64,000 nucleotides of DNA from Ochotona curzoniae. Taxonomy: Eukaryota > Chordata > Mammalia > Lagomorpha > Ochotonidae. The translations under genes were made by a program, and so were the position numbers. The notes beneath the pieces were generated by a model. That model was not told where the DNA came from and searched no databases. It saw nothing but the letters and a program-made list of their open reading frames with translations. The stretch is from the NCBI RefSeq assembly GCF_017591425.1, contig NW_024466512.1, positions 17,611,001 through 17,675,000 on the forward strand, given 5' to 3'. Shown here in pieces: positions 47,881 to 60,115 of the stretch. How positions within the stretch are numbered: position 1 is the first letter of the stretch; every line of letters starts with the position of its first letter.

Positions 47881-50349
47881 TTTTTTAAAATACTCTGGAG
47901 TTTAACAAGAAGGTCATTGAGTAGGAACAAGGTGAAACCAAAGGAGTATCGCAGAAGGAGATAGTGAAACTTTAAATTGGTGAATGCAAAACTTGGATCA
48001 TGCCAGAGAAAGATGTATATGTACTTTGATTCTTCGTAAATGGCATTTGAGAAATTCCTTGGGAGTTTTAATCAACGTGACTCCTTTGTACTAAAAAAGA
48101 ATGGGATTTGGTTGCCCAGTGTTCACTAGAACCTCATATTTAATACAAAGGATTTTCAGTGTAATTTTTCACTGGTAAATTCACCAAAACCCATTCTGGA
48201 TATGTATTTTCACTTCCTTCTTTTTTGTATTGCACATTTCAGTCATCTACCAACTGCTCTGCTGTCCATAAATTCCTCTAATTTCATGTATCAAGGATTA
48301 ACACTTTGACTTTCATACACTCTGGGAGTGTATTTTTTTCCTATGGCTTTCATTAAAACCTGAGATGTGGAATATTCCTACATGTGGTAACCATCACTGC
48401 TCTTGACTGAATGTTTCCAGCACCTCATGGGGTTAAATGCCAGAGCCTCTTCTGCTTGGGCAGAGCTGTAGGACATATTTAGGGCAATGAATTGTGTCAC
48501 TTTGAAGCTGAGGAATTCAAAGGATGTAAATGGAAGTGTTGGAGGGAGGTGCTGCTCCAGCCTGTGTCCGGTAGGACCACAAGGAGGGAAACGTCACTCC
48601 CTACCTCCAGGAGACAGGCAAGGTGAGCCAGACCTGGCCCTCTGTTATTTCAAGCCTGTGAGAATTGAACAGTCTTACTTCAACCTAACCTTGTTGATTC
48701 TGCTTGTTCTGCCCAGTCTTAATTTTGGTGAAAAAGATGGAGAATCAGTTTTCTCCTACAAAAGGCCTTTCTGGAGCATCCTTTTAATAATAGCTTTCCT
48801 AATATTTAGATTGTGCTCCCACGGTCCTTTAATGGATGGTTTAAATGAAATGTGGTCTCCACTTAAAGTATGAGCTTGTTTGTTCCACCAAATAGACAGA
48901 AACCCAAAATAAGATGTATTTTCACTTTCTTCTTTTTCCTCCCCTCCTTCCTCCCCCGCTGCTTTTTGTCTCCTTTTTGTTTGGTCATTACTGTTTAGCT
49001 CAAGTAGAATGGAAAAATAAACGGGGTAGGAGAACAGCAGATGGGGGATGATTGCATAAAAGATAAATGAAATTTGCGCATAAAGCTCACTTTCCACAGG
49101 ACACAGAGAGGAGAAACCGTGATATTCAGCTGACTTTAACACATACAGTCTCCTAGCCGTCACACGTGGCTTCCCTGAAGTCCTCACAGGCACGTTTTTG
49201 TTCTTATTTAAAGCTACTGCCATACTTTCCTGTAAATTACAGTGTATTTCTTTCTTAGCCAAAGACCCTCCCAAACATTAATAATTATTTGAATTGGAGA
49301 ACAGAATGTGACAGTCCAATGGACATCACTGAGGATCACGTATGCCAGTAACCCACATTGCTGGGCTGACATTTGGGCGGGTGTTTTAGCTCTGTGTGTT
49401 TCACAGATGAATAAGATGGCAGCATACTTGATGAATCACTGCGTCTTTTCTTTGCGAGTGCTGAACCGTGGAGTTATACTGTTCTTCCAGCATCTTCTGT
49501 TCTTGTTCCATTTGTGAACTGAAACAAGGAACATGTTTTTAATGGAAATGCCCTAGGGTTAAAAAGCGGCCTCCTAGCCTCAGCTCTTCAAATATTAACT
49601 GGGTAAACTTAGATCTATATGTCCTGTCGGCTGTGTATTCATGTCTATGAAAATACCAGCATGAGAAACAAATACGCTCGTTGTTCGGAGAAATAAGCAA
49701 GTGTACTAATGTTTCTAATTAGATATGGTTATGCATAGCCTAGTGTGATCTGATGAACATGTTATAAGTACTTCTGCAGAATAGGGGTGGGGTGGTAAAT
49801 ATGTACAATGCTGTCAAAATAAGTACATGTTTCTAATTGAAGTTATTCCTGTATGAAATATAATTTCATTGTCATTATTTTTACCTTCTGCCTTTTCTAT
49901 AGAGAATGTATTTTCCATTGAATGTCATTTGATGCCAGCTTAAATACGTGAAACATACTTTTCTGATACCAGGTGATTCTTGCACAGTCACCTTAATTTT
50001 ACAAAGCTCTCAGATAAAATCCATGAAATAATCCTGAAGCAAAGCACATATAGGAAGTTGATTATCTTCACATAGGACACTTGCAGATATTATGAATTAG
50101 AAGTATGTTGACCTGATAAAACCCAGTTTTTGGTTTAGTTACTTCTACCTTAAATTACTTGACAAAAAAATATTTTTAGGACTAAGAGGTAAATAGCACA
50201 GAACCTGGTTGAAAGTGAGTTGAAAGTTAAAGGTGCAAAAAAAGAATTCCTGGTTTCTACCTGGTAATCTCTAGAGGTCAGTTTCTTACTTGCATCTGGC
50301 AAGTCTTGCATAATTGAATTGTAATGTTTTGGCAGTAACATGATGTGTA

Positions 50350-50374
50350 CTGTGTGTGTGTGTGTGTGTGTGTG
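50350..50374. repeat. (TG)n microsatellite
   Basis: About 12 TG units ending GTGCACATATG. Confidence 0.95.
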
Positions 50375-51039
50375 CACATATGTTTGTGTATTAGCTTTTT
50401 TGTGTGTGTACTTCATAGCAAAAACCTTCATAGTTGACTTCTACTGAAAAAGTTTTATTATGGGTGATTTTTAGTGTCCAAGAAGAGTAGTAACCTACTA
50501 TAGAGAATAAAATGGTTGTCAATATAGTTAGCATAAGTTTTTACTCCAGGTTATGTTACATTTAAAAGGCTGGCTTTGCTCTGGGTTCCAGGAGCTTCCC
50601 CACGGAGACTGGAAGGTCATTCCTCATTGCTGTTGTTGTCCAGTGCAATTCATCTGCAGGACAGTATAGCTGCACAACCAGAGACCTCAGTCCCTTGCAG
50701 GGGACTCTGCTTTCAAAATAAATCCATTAGATCCCACCTAATCGGGAACAGAATCAAGAAAAAGGGATCAATAGGAAAAAAATCAGCCACACCAAAGGAG
50801 GGAAATGCATTGAACTAGGAGAATAATGGTCTGAAATAATCTGATTAGACTTGAATCATTGATAAATAATAAATGAGATTGATGATTCTAATACAGTATT
50901 AAAAATAATGAAAGGAGACCAGATAAAAATAACAGGAGCGTGATTATCACTGAGATTTTTCCAAAATTCCTCTAAGATATCAACAAATCAGAAAAATAAC
51001 TAAACACAATTTTCTTCTTTTAACAAATTAAGTGTTTTA

Positions 51040-52230
51040 CCAAATATTGTTTCTACATAAGCTAGTAGCCACAGAATAGGCAGCACTGAATGGTATGCAT
51101 GAAGTGCCAGGTCTGGAAACACCTGTTGGCATGTGCCATAGCTGGGTCTGTGGCCATCCTGTTGGGGGTTCTGGAGGGTTTTCTCCACCAGGCCACCTCT
51201 GGTAGGCATGAGCTGGGTCTAGGGGTAAGCTAGGTTGGCCATTATACCCACTGATGCACATGAGTGCACATTTTGTGGAAGGAGCTAATAAGGGCTTGTA
51301 GGGTTGCCCCAACTGGGCCACTGTACCCACCAGTGCTTGTCAGATATGGTGCTGTGGACTGGACTGGGTTAGACTGGTATACCTATCTGCATTGGAGGAA
51401 ACCAGGGCTGGTTGCTGACCTGTAGAAGTTCTGGGAGGGTTCCCCGAACATGAAGACACACCCAAGAACAGAAGTTAGGGCAGGCAGCCTACCACCCAGG
51501 TTGCAGCACTTGCTGGGGTGTGTGGGAAATGGAGCCAACGACCTGCCTGTGTGATGGCTATCTCAGGAGGGGGACCCCTGCATCTCGTGAGTTCCTTAGT
51601 CCAATGGGATTCTACAGTCTCAGGGAGCTTCCTGTGGGCATGTGCTCTGACCACAGGTTACATGTTGTGGAGCCTGGCAGCCCCTGTTACTGACTCCAGG
51701 GAGGGGATGGGAAGCATGCCTGGATGCACATGAAGAACAGTACAACTTGGTCTTCTTGTCCAATAGAAGGCTTTGAGCGTCTCTTCAAATAATGGAGGGA
51801 AGGGTAAGGGCTACAAAATTTCAGGCCAAGTTCTAAGGAAGGCCCCTGGGCCTGTGGACAGTCTGGAGTGGACATGAATTGTCCACAGGCCTTGGAACTT
51901 GAACAGAGGGAACACGAAGGAGCCTCTGTAAGAACAGATGGATTATGCCACCTCTTATACAATGACCACTCAAGTAACATTTCCAGGACCTGCCGTACCC
52001 CCTCACCCGTGAGGCCCCTTGGGGCGCTGTGTTCCCTACCACTAATGGCACCTGACAACAAGAAGTGGTGTATCTTCCTCCTTCTCATAGCCCTACGTCC
52101 CCGTACCATCCATCCACACACCTCCAACCTTAGGCACATCTCTCTCAGCCCTCCTTCCCTCCCTGGCCCTCATCAGCCCTACAAGAGGCCCGCCTGCATC
52201 TACAGTCCTCATCTTCTCATCTCATTTAAG
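51040..52230. repeat. GC-richer unclassified patch, possibly an L1 untranslated region
   Basis: About 1.2 kb of clearly GC-richer sequence in an AT-rich intron. Loosely repeated phrases occur (ATTATACCCACTGATGCACA near 51240, ACTGTACCCACCAGTGCTTG near 51320; GAGCTGGGTCTAGGGG, GACTGGACTGGGTTAGACTGG). I recall similar phrases in lagomorph L1 5' untranslated regions, but no ORF1 or ORF2 flanks it. Overlapping open frames on both strands (minus 51687-52139, plus 51868-52260) have no recognised product. Confidence 0.35.
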
Positions 52231-52852
52231 GTAATGAATCGTAAAGCATCAATAATTTGAAAAAAATAATAAAATGCCCCATGATCTAGAATGAGTAGAG
52301 TTCCGTAAGTTTATCTAGTGCACACGTCTCAGGTGGAAGGGTGGTGTAGCTATTATCCACAAGCCTGACCCAAAAACTGGCCAACTCATTCAGTTGCAAC
52401 TGCACTGAATTTCAACTGTGTAATTTATTATTTCAACAGAACACCTTTGATCATTCAGAAAATAATCATAAAGTATCTATTTTGTGAAATCCAAGGGTGC
52501 AATTTAGGGAAGGGGAGGATAATAAAATAAATGAATATGAATCACTAAAACATGTTGATCTTTCCTGAGTAACAAATACGGAGGTGACTTTTTTAAAATA
52601 ATGTAAATTGAACTTTTCAGAATCGGGAATATTTTATCCACTATTATTTTATTCTACTTTGTGTCGGTTGAGATATAATATCAGATCATGCTTATTATAT
52701 CTGCTTCTTCTGAAATAGAAAAAAATGTTATACTCATTTATAAAATTGACAGGTATGAGGATCTATGATAATTTGATATGGAAAACATAGTGAATATTTC
52801 TGAGTATGTTTATTCACAATCCGTATGACTAATGTGACTCTTCTTCCTTTAG

Positions 52853-52952
52853 GTATCAGAACTCCTGATCCACAAGCTCAACCAGAACTCGGTGCACTTT
52901 GAGCTGAAGCCCGGGGTCCAAGTCCTTGTTCATGCTGCTCACTTGACAGCAG
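52853..52952 (+). CDS. SORCS1: SORCS1 internal exon: last part before the transmembrane segment
   Basis: The acceptor is TTCTTCCTTTAG and the donor is GCAG|GTCAGT. The 100-nt exon reads VSELLIHKLNQNSVHFELKP then GVQVLVHAAHLTA, plus one base of the next codon (phase 1). ELLIHxLNQNSVHFELKPG joins directly to the DLEQ end of the exon at 43629. In the family the following exon encodes a short linker and the single membrane helix. I looked for that exon through 64000 on the + strand and did not see it, so the final intron here is at least 11 kb. The exon is too short to stand out as a long open frame and was found from its family resemblance and phase. Confidence 0.95.
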
Positions 52953-55834
52953 GTCAGTTTCCAGCTTGTAGTTGATGACTCTGACACAAGGAGATGCTGA
53001 TGTGTGCTTCCTTCATCCTAAGCAGGTTATTCCCACTGCTCATCAGTCAGGTGTGCCAGTTCTCTGAGGCTGCCCCGCTTAGTGCTTTTCCTCAATGGGG
53101 AACCAGTTAGCAACTGTATGAAGTGGCATTTCCTACTTCCTGGCAGAGACTCTTGGTGACTCACTTAGACACATCTCACAGGGATGTTTCATCTCAACAG
53201 AAATCTTGAAAATAACAACTTTATGATTATCTTTTCAAAAGTTAAAGCCTTATTTTTAAATCTCACATTGCTAAAGTCTGCTTTCTGTAAGTTCACAAGC
53301 TTAGGTGTTGCAGAAAGTCCTAGCTAGAAAGTAATGTTGAGTTGGCCAGGATTGTGCAAATTACTTAATGTCAGTGAGCTTCTTTTTCTTGTATGAGGCA
53401 GCAGTCAAATGCTTCTTTAAGGCTGTAGAGAGGTTTTAACAATAATCAAGTAATTCTAAGCTAAGTAGACACTGTGCTATATTAATATACATGAACAGCA
53501 TTCTTTTGAGTACTGATTTTTGCAGAATACTTTGCTGGTATTTTATGAAATGGAAACACTATTTGGAAATTCTCTTTGTACTCGAAAAGTTTTTAGACTG
53601 GTGTTGTATGGGCAAGTTTGGTGGTGATGGTTGTATTGGGTGGCTCATACTAGGCCTACTGGGTGGTATGGCTAGTTCAATGGGTGAAGTGTATGCACTC
53701 TCTCATAGAAAGGCAGACAGCATATGCAAACACTTGAATTTTCTTCCTTCTCTATAGACTCAGACCATTGGTTTCAATGTTATACTTTTCATTCTGTAGA
53801 TCGGGAAAAGAGATTTAACTTCTGTGTACTTCACAGATGATAATCACTGTGATTGCATGAAGGTGAGCTTAATCTGATCAATGCCCTTAAAATGCACAGC
53901 TAGTCATCTTTCATTTTTACTCTATCATTAATGAGGATTTTTAAAAAATTTTAATCAGCAATGAATTGTATCAAATAAAACTGATATGGATATTGTATGA
54001 AGAAGGTGACCTGTAGGGAGCATACAGAGTATGAATGGGATTGAATTCAACAGATCACTGCAAGCAGCAAGTGTCTTCCAAGGAAGGGATACTGCAGGGG
54101 CTCTGGGGATGCTGAGTGACTGAGTGAGGACGGTAGTTTCTGACTTCGTTCCTGGGATTCCTGAAGGTGTTTCTCGGTCCAGAGGAATGTCAGGCAGGCT
54201 GTTCACCAGCTTCTCTTCTTGAGTTTTATCTTTTTTCCCCCTTTATTGGGATTCCATAGGAACAATTCTACTGCCTGAAAGAAACAGATATGTAAAGCTC
54301 CTTGCTTTTCAAGGTGGGATGTGGATGGCAGTGGAGTGTGGAAATGTGTCAGAATGAGCCATCTGTTCTTCCGTGATTGGGTCCAGGAAGGCCCCGAGGC
54401 CTCGGAGTGGAGGGGTGACCAATGCAGAGTGTCACTGGGGGAAGATGACTCTTTGGAGCAAGAATTCAGTGCCGCTCGTTTGCTGTTCTGTGGCTTGTTG
54501 TCCTAACTCATCCATTCAGTTGACAGTCACTGAATACCTGCCTTCTCCCAGCCAAGCCATGTTATCTGTCTTCATGAAAACTTGCACTGCTGGGCAGATC
54601 CAGGGAGAAAACAGATTTTAAAAGCATTCCTGGAGTGTGTGATTAAGAAAAGACTGTGAAGTAAAGGCTGCTGGCTTCTCTCAGGGCATTCGATGGGTGT
54701 GATCACGTGACTCCCTGGTTTTTCTGTTTAGCTGATGATTGCATCACACTCCAAAGAAATGAGTTGGGTTTATTTGTTTTTACTTAAGCATTTTGACATC
54801 TTAACTTGTATTGCTTAAGGAGTCTTCTTGGAATGAAAGCAGGTTGTGACCAAGTTAAAAAATATGAATCAAAAGAGTGGGTAATGCCAGAAAAAACTGG
54901 TACTACCAGGGAATGCAAAAGTAATAATGGATCAGGAGACCTGTGTAAGAAGGGAAGTACCCCTGATAACCGTGAGAGGTTAATCCCATTGGTGTAACAC
55001 AACATGGCACAAAATTGAAAAAGACCTAAGTGTTTCCTGTAGTTTGCATCTGTAACTCATTTCAAAACTGGAAGCTTGGGCAGCAGGATGCGGAACTCCC
55101 AGATCAAGAGCTGCCCAAGGGAAGAGGTTTCACTGGGAAATCTGAAGAATCACTGAGAAAGGGTTCCTGAAATGTAGATGTGCATAATGCAGTTACTGGG
55201 AGGACTGCAGAACAATGCGGGATCAGGCAGAAGCTGAATTTCATACGGGGACAGTTTGGTAAAAGTGAGAAAGTTATTTGACTCTCCGGGATACTTCCCT
55301 GTTGGATGTGGGAATGGAGTCTTTTGGAATCAGATGTTCAGCGGGAATTATTGAACTTTCTGTCATCACTGACTCCACACATAGAGTGGACTTGGGCTTC
55401 CATGTAATTCTTTCCTGGAAAGAATAGAGGAAGAGGATGTCAAGGGCCGAGTGAGTAACAGAGCCTAGGGAAGTTTGGCTGCCCTTGGTTTGGCCTCGAT
55501 TGTCACAATAGTGTCATAACTGGCAGTATTCACAGGGACAAAATCACTCCGGGACAGACTTTACTACACACACAGTGTGCGTGTGTCAAGACTGGTGCTT
55601 TTCAACAAATGTGATAAGGCAGTAAAATGTATGATGAGGCATCAACCTCTTGGAGATTCCTAGTATGTTGGTTCTGTTGTATCAAGTCAGCATGTTCCCA
55701 TTCGAGTGGCTAGAAGGAGGACATAGCCTGAGGAATGAAATACTGAGCAGGCTGGTATGGATCCCATGGCACAATTCCCTCTCCTTTGTTATCTCCCCAA
55801 AAAGGAGGAGGAATCAAAAATTAAAGGAGAAACT

Positions 55835-56164
55835 GGGCCCAGCGTGGTGGCCTAGCAGCTAAAGTCCTCGCCTCGAACACACCAGGATCCCATATGGACA
55901 CCGGTTCTAGTCCCGGCAGCTCCACTTCCCATCCAGCTCCCTGCTTGTGGCCTGGGAAAGCAGTTGAGGACAGCCCAAAGTCTTGGGACACTGTACCCAT
56001 GTGGGAGACCTGGAAGAAGTTCCTGGCTCCTGGCTTTGGATCGGCATAGCACCGGCCATTGCATCTCTTGGGGAGTGAGTCATCAGATGGAAGATCCTTC
56101 TCTCTGTCTCTTCTCCTGTCTGGATATCTGACTTTTCAATAAAAATAAAATAAATCTTTAAAAC
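55835..56164 (+). mobile_element. C-type SINE, full length, youngest in the window
   Basis: It runs from GGGCCCAGCGTGGTGGCCTA to AATAAAAATAAAATAAATC plus an A-rich end, with few departures from the apparent consensus. A perfect 17-bp target-site duplication AAATTAAAGGAGAAACT is at 55818-55834 and 56165-56181. The intact duplication and low divergence point to recent insertion. Confidence 0.95.
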
Positions 56165-57589
56165 AAATTAAAGGAGAAACTAAATACCACTATTTGTAGC
56201 ATTTCAAGTCTCAAAAGCCTGATTTCTGCTACCTTTGCAGGGACCATAATGATGTACCACTGTATCCCATTAATTGCTCAGCAGATGTTAAGCAGCCTTC
56301 CTTTAAAAATATTTGAGTCAGAGTAGTTGCTGGGGAGAGAGGCAGTGTATCTGTTGGTCTGTCTCCAAGGAAAAAGAATTTCCTCCTTTCACAAATTTAG
56401 TGGTCTTGTTTTGGCATTCAAATTCAGTTCCCTGTTTGCCTCTACAAGAACACAAAGTAAGCATTTACAGACACCTGGAGGCCATCAGAGATGAGATTTT
56501 GCTTATTTTTCCCTCCATACCCTGTTCGGGAGTTCATTAACTTTGATATTGAAGCTGATCTCAGCTCTGAACACATGCCTTATTTTGTTTTAAGTCATTT
56601 CTTTTTGGTTTGGGACTGTTGCTCTTGACTGTCCGACTAGTCCCAGCAGCAACACAGATGAAATTTTCTTTGCAGAAAAGAGATATTTGAAGTTGTATGA
56701 TAATATGGAGATAGTGGTAAAATGTTTGTCAACAGAACAGGTTACCATCTGACTTTCAGCACTTACTGGCTGCTTGTATAAACACTGCACAAATGATGCT
56801 TATGGTATTCTAGAACAATCCAGTGTGGTAAAGGAAGCAGACAGGCTTGGCATTGGACTGGAAGCTTCGGTGTTTTGATCTCAGTTGACCTTTGCTCATG
56901 CTTTTCTGATTGAACTATTTTGTCACTTTTCTTCAATAATTTGTTTTCCCTAGATCTATTTGTATTTGAAGACTCCGATGATTGCCAACACTTGGCATCT
57001 TGCTGGAAACCTTTACCTGGGTACCCATTTCCCCTTGTTTGAACTAACATTAAATCTGTCTGATGATGATAATGACTGTAATTGTTGTCATCTTCATCAC
57101 TTTAGCATCTTGTGAATATAGGTGGTTGTGTCTTTCTATTGTCTATAACATTGTACCTTGTGCAGGACTTGCACATATTTAGCGCTCAAAAATGTTGCTT
57201 TGATAAATAATTAGATGTATAAATAATTCACAACATGCAGAGATATATGCACAACAACTTTCCCTGAGTTACCTTCAGATCCAATTTATTCAGTTGTCAA
57301 TCTCTGTCTTTGAAATGCTATCTCTTACTGAATAACAATGAGGGGAGCTTTGCGTTCATTTATCCAACAATGCCCAACAAAACATATCTTTTTGAATCTT
57401 TGCAGCATCTACTCCTTTAATATGTCTAATAATTTTTGGTATATTCATTCTAGCTTCTTGGTAGGTCGGAGGAAAATTGGGTCTGTGCTCCCTGGAGTTA
57501 TGTGTCCAAGAAAAAGAGAGAAGGGGAAAGGGGAGTGCAGTATGCTGTCCCTGACTTTGCTGTTTTGATCGCTGTGAGGAGCGTCTCCA

Positions 57590-58080
57590 AAACCAGAGCC
57601 ACTGTCATCGCAAAATTTCACAGCCTGGATCCACTTTCCCATAGTAGCAAACACGCCCATCGTTGATACCCAGGTGCTTGAAAGCAGATATTTATTTTTT
57701 TGCAAAGTACAGAGCAAGGAATATGGCCAGCTATCATTTAGCTTCAGAATCCCCACGGGGTCAGGGGGAAGTCTTTTAGACTGAAATTGTGGGATTTGAG
57801 GTGAGATTCAGCTCATGTGTCAGTCTCTGGTTTCTCTGTAGGGTTTGTGGTATTCCTTCAATTGGGCAGTCCGAATTGCCAGTGCAAAGCTTTCAAGCCA
57901 CCTTGAAGTCTGCTTGAGCCAGTGAGGGCCCATGGTCGTGAGTAAATTCAGTGCTCGTATTTGGTAGGAGCTGGAGAATGGGAAGTGGTTTAAATGCCAG
58001 GTAGAGTAAGTGAGGGTTTGTGTGGGAAGAGGGTGGGGTGAAATCAGGCAAGGAACCATGCTCGTTTGGTTTGAGAACAC
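57590..58080 (-). repeat. Unclassified, possibly LTR-like segment
   Basis: TTTATT near 57690 followed by GC-richer sequence could be the poly(A) end of an antisense LTR, but no family, TATA box or boundary is convincing. Listed so the reader knows the stretch was examined. Confidence 0.25.
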
Positions 58081-59519
58081 AAAAGTGTTAAGTGGCCCAA
58101 GCGAACATAAATGCTGACAACTCTCTTTCTGGAGTTAGTTGCATTTCACAAGAATTTACTTACTGGGCAAAGGAGCAGAAATTTGGGTGCCAGGGCTAGG
58201 CACACACGGTGAATAGAAGAGTTAGAACCAGGTGGTTTTGTGAAACCAGTTAGGATAAATGAACATCATTTCACAGTTGAGAAGCTTGTTTCAAATCCAG
58301 AGTGGGAGATGGCTGCTATAAACCAGTTGTTATCATTGCTAACTCCTTGCAGTTAACCTAGCAAGCTTCAGGAAGAGCAGAGATCTTCTGTGCTGTGTCA
58401 TACATACAGAGGAATTCCGGCATTCCTGACGATACCCACCATTCTCCCTTTTTGTGAGTTCTCTGACTGACGCGTGGGCAGCCAGCCCTCCCACCAGTCA
58501 ACAGCCACGTTGAAGAGCATTTCACAGACAGAAATTCATCAGCACAGGAAGGAAAGCCGAAGGAGTCTTTCCAACAGTAAATCTGATTTACAACTCAGGT
58601 ATCCGCTAAAACAGATGCAAATTAAATAAAAGGGACCTGTGACATTAAGCAGAAAGAAATTCTTAATAGACATTAAAATCTAATTTCTTGGCATACTTGG
58701 AGCCAAGCTAATTGCAAAATGGGTGATAGCTACAGTAAGGGAGAAGACAAAATGAACCATGCCTCTGAATACGCGATAGCCTATATCCATAAACTAGGCA
58801 AACGGGAGAAGTTAGACAAGGGTTGTGGCCGTGAAATAGTTGAGAAATCAGTAAATTGTGAACTAGAATCTTAGTGGCAGGTGTAATTGAATCATGTGAG
58901 GTTCACGAGAGTGCAATAAATGATATTGTCTTGATGCTATTCACTTGCAAGTATGGGAAGAAAATGACACATCTGCATTTTACACATTTCTAGACTTATT
59001 TCAGTTTTAAGATTCTATTCTACGCTTACCTTTCAGTGAAGTCACTAGTCTTGATTTTTGATTCCCATGATAAAAAAGGGGGAAAGCTGATGTTTCTCAA
59101 AGGGAGAACCTCATGTCTAGAGTTAAATGAAAAGAAGAAGAAAAAAATACACAGTAACAGTCCCCACACCTTCCTGCCCTTCAGCTGCTTTGTATAATCG
59201 GGAAAATGTCCTTTTGTCAAGTCTGAGGCTTAAAACGAAGTGATAAAACAAAATCAAGAACAGAAAGAAAAAAAGAGAAAATTTGCAACAGTGTTAAGTC
59301 AATAACAGGCTACTGAATGATGTGTGTGTCACTGAAAAAATGAAGAAGAAAATCAAAATCTTCTTGAAGCAAGCAAAAGATGCTACTGCATGACCTATGA
59401 GTCAGTGAGGAAATTAATAAGAAAAAAAAAACTTTTTTTGAAGAAATAAAAATAAAAACACAATATCAACCCCCCCATGAAATGTAGCAAAAGATGTATG
59501 AAAGGGCTATTCTTCTTGT

Positions 59520-60115
59520 ATTTTGCATGAATGTTGCCTTATATTAGAGAAGACATATGATATTTGTCCTTTTGTGATTGACATATTTCACTGATCATAA
59601 TGGTCTCTAATTGGGACCGTATGGTTGCACATGGTAGAATTTCATTCTTTTTAATGGCTGAGTGGTATTCCATGGAGTAGATGTACCACAGTTTTTATCC
59701 CCTCCTCTTGGATGGGTATTTGGGTTGTTTCCATGTCTTTGGTATTATAGATTGTGCTGCTGTAAATATAGGAATACATATCTCTGTTCTCTTAGGACTC
59801 TTCATATTGACTTCCGTAATGGTTGTACTAGCCTGTGCTTTCACCAGTAGTGGAGTAGACTACTTTTCTCCCCACATCCTCAGGTGGGAATTAATAAGCA
59901 GGTGGTGTTGATAGAGTTCTGAGTGGAGGCCAGTCTCACTGGAGTTAGGAAGGACCTCAAAGTAGTTTTCATTTGTATTTCCCTGACAGTTGGGGGAACC
60001 CAAGCACTTTTTCATGTCTGTTAGCCAAATGAACTTACTATTTTTGAAAAATGTCTGTTCATTTCCTTTGCCCACGCCTCCACTGTGTTGTTTGTTTTTC
60101 TGTCGTTGGGTTTCT
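59520..60115 (-). mobile_element. L1 ORF2 3' relic
   Basis: The + strand shows the antisense of the end of L1 ORF2: TTTTTAATGGCTGAGTGGTA, TTCCATGGAGTAGATGTACC, GGGTATTTGGGTTGTTTCCA, GATTGTGCTGCTGTAAATAT, TTTCTCCCCACATCCTC, CATTTGTATTTCCCTGACAG and AATGTCTGTTCATTTCCTTT, in consensus order. Frameshifts and stops abound. Confidence 0.88.

Larger units (their letters stand above)
43761..52852 (+). other. SORCS1: SORCS1 intron, 9.1 kb
   Basis: This is a phase-0 intron. It holds a long (TG)n tract (44320-44403), a 5'-truncated sense C-SINE (about 47625-47880), a (TG)n tract at 50350-50374 and a GC-richer unclassified patch (about 51040-52230). The longest open frame of the window (48756-49274, minus, 172 residues) lies here, with no recognised domain. 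I saw nothing recognisable in 44500-47580 or 47900-50340. Confidence 0.8.

Noticed and set aside
51687..52260. Overlapping 150- and 130-residue open frames as a possible gene
   Set aside because: They lie in a GC-richer patch that looks repeat-derived; neither shows a domain, signal peptide or splice logic.
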